NCBI GenBank assembly: GCA_016987375.1 | Contig: PJRA01000313.1 | Span: 2,267,385 to 2,331,384, forward strand | Origin: Brachionus koreanus | Lineage: Eukaryota > Rotifera > Eurotatoria > Ploima > Brachionidae | Reading direction: 5' to 3' | Length of the DNA: 64,000 nucleotides | Part shown: positions 13,396 through 22,600 of the stretch, in pieces | How the letters are laid out: every line of letters starts with the position of its first letter | How positions within the stretch are numbered: the stretch's first letter is position 1 | The notes under the pieces: model-generated | The model's input: the letters and a program-made list of their open reading frames with translations, nothing else | The model's database searches: none | What the model was told of the DNA's origin: nothing | Position numbers and translations under genes: made by a program

Positions 13396-14763
13396 ATGAA
13401 CTCGACTAATTTTGAAAAAAATTTGTTTAATTACCATGAAATTTGGGGCATGACCATAGCATCCGTATATTTTCTGATTGGCTTTCCATCTAATCTATTA
13501 TCAATTGTCGTTTGTTACAAATCAATTTTTCATAAAAAATTTGCAAAAATGGCACAATCAAGCAAGCTTAGACTAATTAACAAAGAATTTAAGACATCAT
13601 TAGTCGGTTCTAAAGCAATGTCTGTAAACAATTTTGCTAAAGAAAACATTACGTATGGAACAAAATACAATGCCAATGACAGTATGGTATTAAGTGATTC
13701 TTACACAAAAGTGTCTTTAAAGAAAAACTTTGCTGATTCATTAAAACCAGCTAAATCAAGTGAATATTTGAGTAGAAACGCGTCTTTACTTACATTGACT
13801 GAGCGTCAAAATAATCGTTTCGTGCCACTAGCAAGAAATTCAGCCAAAAATCCTCATTGCAAAAATTTTGAATTGTTCCTAATCGAAATTAGTTTTTGTG
13901 ATGTAATAATAATTTCTTACAATTTAATTGAATGGACTCTTCTAATTCTCAGTCGGCTTAAAGTTATAGATCCAATTTATGCCGAGCCAATATTGATTTC
14001 AAAATTTATGTGCCATTTTATTATTGCACTAAATCGTACTGTCATACTGGTACACAACTGGCTTGTTGCATTTATGGCAATTACTCGGTGTTATGCTATT
14101 TATAAGCCTATAAACTCAAATACAAATTTTAGCTCTAAATTTTATTTCAAGCTTAATATAGGGGTTTTATTAAGTTTAATTTTTATCTTCACAACATTCA
14201 ACATTTATGGTGTTTCGTTTCTTTCATACACTAAAGTATCATCTGCAAACACAACAATATCCAATACACTTCAAAACAACCAATTTGAGTGCAAAGTTTC
14301 ACCAGAAGTTTATGCAAAACACAAATACTTTGATGCTTATTTCAATTTAACGCTCGGAATAATCGGTTATTCCTTGCCTTGTATCATAACACTATTGATT
14401 AATTTGGTTTTAATTTACAACATTAGAAATTTAAATTCATGTCACAAAAGCACAGGTGTGGTGAGGCGAAATTCGGAAAAAATTGGAACTAATAGCTATA
14501 TTGTCACAGGCAAGTCAAAAAATCAATTTTTCAAGGCTACAAGTTCTCTTTTGACTCTCTCATTCAGCTATTTAATATGCAACATACCCTATACAGTTTT
14601 GTATTTATTAATGAGTCTAAATCTAGTAAGAATGAATGGAGATGTTATATTTGCTATCATGTGTTTGCGCTATTTAAATCACATTTTAAATTTTTATATA
14701 TATTTCGCAACCGGTAAGAGATTCCGTGATGATGTTATCAAATTACTTAAATTTTCGAAGTGA
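13396..14763 (+). CDS. class A peptide-type G-protein-coupled receptor, long first intracellular loop
   Basis: A 455-residue single-exon receptor of the plasma membrane. Seven hydrophobic segments fit TM1 16-42, TM2 158-185, TM3 206-229, TM4 253-275, TM5 314-345, TM6 382-409 and TM7 413-438. C206 at the TM3 start and C299 in the second extracellular loop can form the conserved disulphide. DRY is replaced by TRC (230-232), and TM7 carries NFYIY (432-436) in place of NPxxY followed by GKRFRDD (440-446) of helix 8, a pattern seen in FMRFamide/peptide receptors of invertebrates. The loop between TM1 and TM2 is about 115 residues, Ser/Thr/Lys-rich, where about 10 is usual. The ligand cannot be assigned. 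The start at 13396 leaves a short N-terminus with an NST glycosylation site. Confidence 0.85.
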   Translation: MNSTNFEKNLFNYHEIWGMTIASVYFLIGFPSNLLSIVVCYKSIFHKKFAKMAQSSKLRLINKEFKTSLVGSKAMSVNNFAKENITYGTKYNANDSMVLSDSYTKVSLKKNFADSLKPAKSSEYLSRNASLLTLTERQNNRFVPLARNSAKNPHCKNFELFLIEISFCDVIIISYNLIEWTLLILSRLKVIDPIYAEPILISKFMCHFIIALNRTVILVHNWLVAFMAITRCYAIYKPINSNTNFSSKFYFKLNIGVLLSLIFIFTTFNIYGVSFLSYTKVSSANTTISNTLQNNQFECKVSPEVYAKHKYFDAYFNLTLGIIGYSLPCIITLLINLVLIYNIRNLNSCHKSTGVVRRNSEKIGTNSYIVTGKSKNQFFKATSSLLTLSFSYLICNIPYTVLYLLMSLNLVRMNGDVIFAIMCLRYLNHILNFYIYFATGKRFRDDVIKLLKFSK

Positions 14764-16808
14764 ACTTAATAGTTTATTTTGAATTTCTAAATTTATTTTT
14801 TTTTAAATAAATAATTGTATTGTTTTATTTTGAAGATTCTGATCTAAATGTCAAATAATTAAATAAGATTACATTTGTCTGCTCAGTTTCATTTTTTTTA
14901 ATTTAATGGCTTAATATATTCATTTACTTTTTCCAAAAAATTATTTTTAATCTGATAATAACTTGAATCTTTTCAAATATATTTTAGTAAGTAAAAGATT
15001 AAAACCATTTATTAAAAGTAAAACAACAAATTTTTTTAAGCAACATTTAAGTTGGTTAGTCTTTGATAATAGAATTTTTAATTTTTTGTCCATTTTTATT
15101 TGGCAAATTGATTTTTGATACCAGTAATTTTACTAAAAACTCATCTAAATTAATAAAACCCATCTCTAAAATAATTAAAGAAACATCTCAATAAAAATTA
15201 ATAAAGAAAAATTGTTTTGAAAATTTTAAATGTTTAAAAATATAAATATTCTACGAAAAATTTTAGAAAAAAGTTTACTAATAAATTTCGAAAAAAATCT
15301 AGCAGCAAAAATGTTTTCTTGAATAACCATGACGACTCTATATTGGACGTCGATGATGTTGATGATGAAGTTGATGGTGTTAAAAGAGGAAAAAGAAAAT
15401 TTTAATTAACAATATGTGACTTGATTTTGAAAAAGTCCAACTCAAAAAAAATATTTTCATTTTAATTAATCAAGTTATAAAAGACGTATTTTTATTAAAT
15501 TAGTATTTTTTTTGAATAATTTTATTTTTATTAAAAATTAGCGAAAGTTTTATCAAAAGTAGTTACTTTCATTCCTTTTTTAACTATATATAATTAAATA
15601 AAATTAAAATTTTTAATTAGAGCTTCTAGTTGAAAAATAAGATTATATTTTTAAAACTTTCTAGATATTATTCGGTTTTTTTTTCAGGCTTTAAAGAAAA
15701 TTTTTAACTTAGATACCGTAGTTATATTTTAAAAATTTTTGGTCTTCAAGGAAAAAAGATCAACTATTTGAAGCTTCAATTTTTTCTAATTATATACAAT
15801 TAATTTTAAGATATAAAATAAAAAAAAAGTTGTCTCTTTTGTTTTACTTTCAATAATAAAAATTGCCACACCCTATTTTTAAAATAAAATTCAGAAAATT
15901 TTATACTCTTTTAATAGAATTTATATGATTTTTAAAAAATTTTAAAATAATTCATTAAATTTCAAGGCCTGAAAGACTTACAACATTTTAAAGGGTTAGT
16001 TTTTCAAGAGCCCTGGATACAAAATTTTTTTTTACTCTTCCACAAAAATGAAATCTAGAGTTTCAAAGGGCGTAGTTTATGAATTTTAAGTCAAAAATTA
16101 GAATTTCAGATAGCAAAGTTTTGAATTTCTTGAACTTAATTAAAATTCTTTCCAATTTTTTATATTGAATGTTTGGATAATTTTTTTTTAGATAGTCATG
16201 AAAGAAACTTTTTAAATTAACTTAGGAAAAAAAATAGGATTAATAATTTGATATAAAGTAGGGTTAAAAAAATTAGTTTAGAATATTCTACTCTATCAAA
16301 ACGTGATTAAATTGATATCTAATTTAATTATAAAATAACATTTCGTAACAAAGTCTTTTTAGCCGAAAATTTAAGATAAAATAAAATTCAATTATCGAAG
16401 ATCAAAAGGTTTTTTTGAAAGAAATTTTTTACTCATTTATCAATCAAATATTATTTAAATTTATCTTTTAAAAATAAGTCTTTTTTTGTTAAAATTTAAT
16501 TTTTTTTTCATGCTTTTCAAAAATAAATAATCTCTAAATTATAATGACGAATTATTTTTAAAAATCAAGATAATTTTGGCTATTGAAAAATACCCAAAAA
16601 TAGAAATAAAATTTTGATTTCTTACAATGTTTAATTAATTCATTAAGTTAACTATAATTTTTTTATTTTTATAATTTTATCTTGCTTCGATTCGCAAAAT
16701 TAAAATCTAAAATTTTTAAACAGTTTTCTAGGCAAATATAAAAAATATTTTAAAATCAAGATCAATCATATTTCAGAAAAAAAAATTTTAAAATGAAAAA
16801 AATTCTTT
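14764..16808. other. intergenic between GPCR and tRNA-Thr
   Basis: Poly(A)-type AATAAA sequences lie near 14805. The rest is A/T-rich. A short acidic open frame sits at about 15330-15405 (DDSILDVDDVDDEVDGVKRG, then KRKF and stop), preceded by a lysine-rich stretch. It is noted among the findings but is not supported as a gene. Confidence 0.4.
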
Positions 16809-16815
16809 AAAAAAA
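16809..16815 (-). terminator. pol III T-run terminator of tRNA-Thr
   Basis: Seven T residues on the minus strand two bases past the tRNA 3' end. Confidence 0.75.
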
Positions 16816-16817
16816 TA

Positions 16818-16890
16818 AGCCCTTGGCGAGAATCGAACTCGCGACCCCTTGTTTACGAGACAAGTGCTCTAACCACTGAGCTACAAAGGC
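16818..16890 (-). tRNA. tRNA-Thr (anticodon CGT)
   Basis: A 73-base cloverleaf on the minus strand. The acceptor stem pairs GCCTTTG with CAAGGGC (one G-T pair), the D stem pairs GCTC with GAGC, the anticodon stem CTTGT/ACAAG holds loop CTCGTAA, and the T arm is GCGAG-TTCGATT-CTCGC. The anticodon CGT reads ACG, threonine. There is no intron. A T run on the transcribed strand (complement of 16809-16815) directly after the gene is a pol III terminator. Confidence 0.95.
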
Positions 16891-17087
16891 TCTGTTAGAC
16901 TAAATGTTATTTTTTAGACTGGAAAATTAATTCTTTGTTTTCCTGAACAATTATGCTGACTTCAAAATTGTCTTATTGCTTATTGCAAAATTTGGCGGCC
17001 AATTATTGATTTAATTTTTAACTTTTATAATTTTAATTTTTTCTAATTATAAAACAATGCAAAACATAGATAAAAATGAAATAGCCC

Positions 17088-17810
17088 ATGATAATTATTA
17101 GTCTAAGAGTGTATTTATTTTTTTTCTCAGCTCTAATTGAGTCAGCATTGTTTGCCGAATCGAAACGTGATCTAACCAACTTAAAAAACGAAAAAAATAA
17201 CTATTTTATCTACTTGAATGTTCAAAGCAGTTCCAAAAATCAAACCTTACGAATTAACAATGAAAAACTGGGTTCAGATCAACTAACTGATCAATTTGTC
17301 AAACAATTATTTAAAGTAATTTTTTCAAATCAAGCCACCGCCATAAAATCAACATCAAAAATTCCAATTCCAATAAAAGACCAAAAGCCTAAAGAATTTG
17401 ACACTAATGTTATTAGTCACAATTTTAAAGTCATTTTTCGAATTCTGTCATTTATAGCTTTTATTTTAGTATGTTTTAGTTCAATATGTTTATTAGGAAT
17501 TTTATTTTTTTTAATTTCTCACAATTTTGAGTTCAAGCAAAAAAAAAATGAAAATTTAAATAATCAGGACTTTTTATCAGAATCGGATAGTTCAGATGAC
17601 AACAAAGCATTGATATCAAATGATTTTACAGCTAATCAAAATTCGAGTCAAATGTACAATTTTGCGCCTGAATTCGCAGACAAAAACAACAATTCTAATT
17701 TTCCAAATACTGAAACATCAATTACTGATTTTAGTGATTTTAGCGAAATAAATGAATCGTTTGAAATCAAAAATCTTACTCGATATAAAAGAGTTAAAAA
17801 CTCCTCTTAA
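17088..17810 (+). CDS. unrecognised single-pass membrane protein
   Basis: An open frame of 240 residues that I do not recognise. It begins with a hydrophobic signal-peptide-like segment (MIIISLRVYLFFFSALIESA, 1-20). The ectodomain of about 90 residues contains an NQT site. One strong transmembrane segment follows (about 114-144), then a cytoplasmic tail of about 95 residues rich in Asn, Ser and Asp, including the acidic cluster SESDSSDD, a likely casein-kinase-2 type site. This order gives a type I membrane protein. It lies about 200 bases from the divergent tRNA-Thr gene. No conserved domain is evident; it could be a fast-evolving or lineage-specific protein. Single exon; the start was chosen as the first ATG that gives a signal sequence. 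Confidence 0.6.
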   Translation: MIIISLRVYLFFFSALIESALFAESKRDLTNLKNEKNNYFIYLNVQSSSKNQTLRINNEKLGSDQLTDQFVKQLFKVIFSNQATAIKSTSKIPIPIKDQKPKEFDTNVISHNFKVIFRILSFIAFILVCFSSICLLGILFFLISHNFEFKQKKNENLNNQDFLSESDSSDDNKALISNDFTANQNSSQMYNFAPEFADKNNNSNFPNTETSITDFSDFSEINESFEIKNLTRYKRVKNSS

Positions 17811-19101
17811 TAAAAATTATTCTCTTTCAGATTTTTAAATGTTTTAATTTTGGTTGAAAAATAGACAAAAAAAATTTAATAAAATCAAGTATATTTTTAA
17901 TTAAAATTTAAATATAAAAAATTTTCAAATAAATTATAATAATATGTTTCTGTAAAATTTTATACAAATTAGTAATCATGTCATGCCAACAATTAAAATT
18001 CAACCCTTTTTTTAGGTTAATACTAAAAGATCAAACTCCATTCAAGAATACTCATTTACTGGGCATATTTTTTATTCAATTTTCAATTTGTTTTAATATT
18101 ATGATAAAAACTAAATTCTTTTTCAGATAGACTTATTATTTTTTATTGTAATAGTTAAAAATAAATGGATGAAAATATTAATTTGTAGTTTTGACTTTAA
18201 AAATTTTGGATTTTGAAGCTTTGAATAGAATTTTAGATGCTGAAATGATTTAAAGAAAAATTTTTAAAATAATTTTATTTTTATTGCTTTTTTTATAATA
18301 AATAATAGAAGAAATGAACTTGTATTAAAATTGTTGGTCGTATTGTTATTTTTTCTAAAATAAAGTCTTAGTTAATTTTAAATCCGAATTCGGATTTCAG
18401 AAAATTTTGTGAAAGTCCGGATCGTTGGGTGTTTAAAAATGCTTTAAAAATTCCATAAAAATGTGATATTTTTTTGATAAGATAGAAAATATTGAAATAA
18501 TTTGAATTTTTAGAATAACTGAAAATGAAATTTATTGAAAAAAAAGAGCAAAAAATAATAATTTAAAAATTCTGTGATAATTTTATTTAATTTTTTTTCA
18601 GAGAAGCTACAAGATGGTGTTAATAAAAAAAGATTGTTTCATTTGCTTTAACGCTATCAATTATTATGTGATTTTTGTCGTCCAAAATAGAATTTATCTT
18701 GTCTTACAGATATTGATGTATTTTTACGCCATGTTATTTATCCACTCTTACGTTATATTTTGTGTTAAAGAATTTTTAATTTTACGCAATTCAATATCAG
18801 TTAGAACCATGTAAAATGGAGCACTGAACTGTCTAAAAAATCAAAAAAATAGAAAAAAAATTTTTAAATTTTTTATTATTCTTTAAAATTTAAGCATAAA
18901 AATACAAAAAAAAATCCACTTAATTTAATTGAAATTTCAAATTGTATGAAAATATATTATCATTTAAAAACATGTCTTTCAAGTTCAATTAAAAGATCAA
19001 ATTTCATGCTCTCAAAATCATTAGTTTTCATATATTGATTAATTCAATCAAATCAAGATTTATTTTTTGTTTGATCGCCCTTTTACAATCTGATAGCTTT
19101 T
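17811..19101. other. intergenic; includes 3' UTR of selenoprotein F (minus strand)
   Basis: The part next to 19101 must hold the minus-strand 3' UTR and hence the SECIS element. I tried ATGA-type cores in the minus-strand sequence of about 18600-19100 and found none with a convincing helix. A perfect 18-base palindrome built on TCCGAATTCGGA lies at 18380-18397. The short frame at 18614-18814 is not supported as a gene. Confidence 0.4.
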
Positions 19102-19680
19102 CTACATGCCAAGAATTTGATTCAAATATTCTTCGACTGTATCCGTAGTCCACTTATCGATTCCAAGTGTCTCAACTTGTTCGTCATTTTCATCGTATAA
19201 AACTAGAGTGGGCTCTTTACCTCGCACGTACTGCACACTAAAATTCGGATATTTTGATGGGCGATCTGACCGAATAAAAGCTTGTACTTGCGGGTAACGG
19301 CCCAATTTTCAAGAGCAAACTTCTAAAACTGCTCTCGAGTAACGCTTTAAAATTTTAAAATAGAAAAAAAAAGTTTAAAAATTATTTATTGTTTACTTGG
19401 GCATCTTTTTCTTCTGTATCAGCTATGCAGCACTTTTTACATGTTTTTTCGAGTTCAGACAATTTGAATTCTTTTAATTCGTTGCATGATGAACACAATA
19501 GAGTACCCGAAGAATAGCCCAACTCACGACACTCGTTGGAGCTAAGTTTTTGTGAATAACTTACTGATATCTTAGTATAAAATTTTAAAAAATAATTCTT
19601 TTTAATAGTTGAATTAAGCAAACCCATGTTAGAATAATTTGGTAAAAAGTTACCAAATTATAGTATTTTTTGGTCAACAT
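19102..19680 (-). CDS. SELENOF: selenoprotein F (Sep15) with in-frame TGA selenocysteine
   Basis: An ER-lumen thioredoxin-like selenoprotein that partners UDP-glucose:glycoprotein glucosyltransferase in glycoprotein folding quality control (family knowledge). Minus-strand exons are 19680-19624, 19570-19397 and 19344-19102, 157 residues, all phase 0. The 19-residue first exon supplies a hydrophobic signal sequence. The Cys-rich UGGT-binding domain shows CRELGYSS, LCSSC and CKKCC (exon 2). Exon 3 reads AVLEVCSUKLGRYPQVQAF, with the selenocysteine codon TGA at 19309-19311 (residue 89), then the conserved YVRG..P.L.L.D and W.TD.VEE.L and a TAG stop. The redox motif is CSU, where vertebrates have CGU. 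The first exon was placed by phase and the GT/AG pair and is the least certain part. No SECIS was identified. Confidence 0.9.
19309..19311 (-). other. SELENOF: selenocysteine (TGA) recoding site
   Basis: TGA lies in frame between C-S and K-L-G-R-Y-P, exactly at the Sec position of the Sep15 family. Both flanks are strongly conserved, so it is a recoded codon and not a terminator. Confidence 0.9.
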
Positions 19681-22600
19681 TTAACCGCTTCTATTTAGCT
19701 AAGCGATTAAAAATAAAAATTCTACTAAATTTTCTTATTTTGACATACGTGTAACAAAATTTAAATACGTGACTTAGACATTCGAGAATCTAATTTTTTT
19801 TAGTCATTATAAAAATTACATTAGTCTCGATTACATTTTCAAATTAAGCATACATATATTATATTTATTTTTTTTTAAAATATCTTTTTAAATTATGATT
19901 TTTTTGTATTAACATCTTAATGCCAAAATTTGCTGCTTTTAATAATTTTTTTTCTTGGAAATTTTTATATTTGAGAATTTTAAAAGTTATATTTTCGACC
20001 ATCAAAACAGTATAATTCAAATTTTATGGGATCAGTGGCAGCTACCGATGGTTTCCAACACTAACATTGTTACATTCTTTGAAGTTTAGTTTTTGGTCGA
20101 CTACTAAAAACGTCCAGAAATTGTTTTTTCAAAAATTAAATCCTTTGTTATTAAAATTAATACCCTAAACCCTTTATTTTTGGCATGAAAAAACCCTTCG
20201 AGTAATTTGCTGTGCACATATTGTGACAACATCTAATTTTTAATAATTCATTTTAAAATATAATCTAATTTGAAAAAAAAAAAGTTGAAAAAAAAATATT
20301 GATTTGAGAATTTATTTTGATTCGGAAGTTATCCTTAAATGATTAATTTAATTGCAATAATCCTGTTATGTAATTTCTTAATTTGAAATTAAATTTCTCC
20401 TTGAGAAAAGATCAAACTAATTACAATGCTCTGTTAATATTTATTTAAAATTTAAATAACAAAATATGTGTATCAAACTATAAGGTAATTATGGATATTA
20501 ATGCATAAATTTGACTAAAACTGCATTATATTTAATACAAAATAATTTTCTTTTTTTTTTTAAATTAAATAGTAATAAATTTTTTAAAAAATTTAATTAA
20601 AAATCAAGAAACCTAATTTGAAATTTTTTTTTATTTGACCATATTTATTTGTTATATAAGGCTAAATAAAACTACTAAGTTTCAAATAAGCATCCAGCAG
20701 GCTTCTTTTGAATTAATTCTGTCCACGTTTTGATATTTGTTTATTAAATTTGATTTTATTTATGAGTCGAAAATCTTAAAAGCAAATTGAATTCTAAATT
20801 TAAAGAGTTTTCAGATAGCCTATACTCAATATGAGGAATTGAAATTCAAAAGTCGAATTTCTTCAAGTGGTTTTGAAATTCGAAACTTATTTATTTATAA
20901 TCAATAAATTTTACTTAAGGAAATAGCACAGTTGTACATTTTCTAAATCGGAATATGCTCAAGTAATTCAACACCGCACATTGTTTAAACTGTAATTATA
21001 GTTTTCTAGCCTAACATATAATTCAAAAGTTCTTATTTGTCCGAGTATTAATTTTCTGAAATTTCAAATAAATCAATGCCGATAAAATTTTATTTTTTTA
21101 CGGACAATAAAAATAAAAAGTCCATTTCTGGATTCGGAGCCACTCTTAAGTCACAAACGTTGCTAAACGTTTTATTGAATTTCTGCCAAAATTAAATAAT
21201 TATAGCCGACTGAGCTGATTAAAGATGGCAACAGGAAAAACGCGGATTACAAGTCTGGCTAATTATAATCTAAGCTTATTTTTAAAAATGACAGGAAGCA
21301 GTTTTGAACAACTTTGGGACGACTTTTGATTGATTAGACTACGTAGTAGTGGACATTTAATTTGTGATTAATGATATTGATTTTAGGCCTAAAAACAATA
21401 AAAATTAAGCCCAAAAAAGACCAATTTGTACTTGAGGCAATTAATATTAAGATTTTCTGGTATCCGTAAAAGAATATTTTAAAAATGTTTTCTTCCGATT
21501 GCTAGCTAGCTAAAATTCCAATCAATACAAAGTATAGCTGTTGAATTAATAAATCATTAAATGATAGATATCGATCGAAATGGTACTATAAGTCTAATTT
21601 TGTCGGAAAATTGTGCTTAGAATATGAAAAAAAAATTCCATTCAAAAAATATTTTACTTTATCAAATTTGTATTCAAATAACTGGGTGCATGAATAAATA
21701 AGTGCATTAAGACACATAAGCAATAAAGAGTGCAATTACAAATTAATTATTTTATTTATTTGAAATATCGCGGTCCGGTTAAAACGCTTTTTGAAAATTG
21801 AAAAAGAATACATACAAATATAAAGAGTTAGCGTTTACAGTTTAAAAGAGTGCACTAACGCGTTATTAATCAAATTTATTACAAATTCTATTCTTTTTTT
21901 TTATGTTTTATTTTTCTCCGAAAGCATCAAAACGTAAGTAATTTTGCCAGAGATGGAAATGGCCTGTTTTATTTCAAGCCAAAATATTTGTATTTCAAAG
22001 GTTTTGAAATTTATTTCTAAATTTGATTTATGAAGCCTTTGTGGCCTCTCTGTTTTATATAAAAACCAAGGTTGAACTTATCCTAACAGAAAATTAAATT
22101 TCTTTTTTATTATTTTTTTTTATTTAAGTCCAGTTAAAAATAGTCGCCCATTTCTGAGCGACAATTTAATGCAAGGCTTTATCAATCAAATATTTAATTG
22201 ACCTTGTTTGAATTCGTTGAATGCAGATTCCTTACAATAAGCTCAAGTTCACTTATTTTAAAAACAAGTTCTAATTAATTTCAAATTTGAATCACAATAG
22301 ACTAGAAATGTTTTGAGTTGTCCTGTTTTTCAATTGAAATTTGTGTTAGTCGATCAATGAAAAATTGAATTTTAATTTTATTTAGAATTTTGTTGTTGTT
22401 GTTGTTGTGGATAGAGAATAAAAATACACTTGATTTTTCTAGTTCCATTTCTCAGTTTGTGGTCTAATAGATATATATTTCATTTATGTCTTGTTTTCAT
22501 AGAGCACTTAAGAAATTTAATTTAGTTAATTTATTTTTTCTTTAATCAAAAAAATCTCTTCAATCTACAACAAGTATTTCAAGTTTGTATGATTAGCTTG

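Noticed and set aside
18614..18814. 66-residue plus-strand frame with hydrophobic composition
   Set aside because: Phe/Ile/Tyr-rich as expected from AT-rich DNA; no domain, no exon signals, and it lies in the likely 3' region of the minus-strand selenoprotein gene.
18973..18990. Minus-strand TGAAAGACATG, the start of miR-71
   Set aside because: Only 11 bases agree, the rest of the miRNA does not match and no hairpin with a complementary arm is present.
22023..22045. AGCCTTTGTGGCCTC, similar to the start of the tRNA-Thr gene
   Set aside because: Similarity covers about a dozen bases; no further tRNA structure follows.
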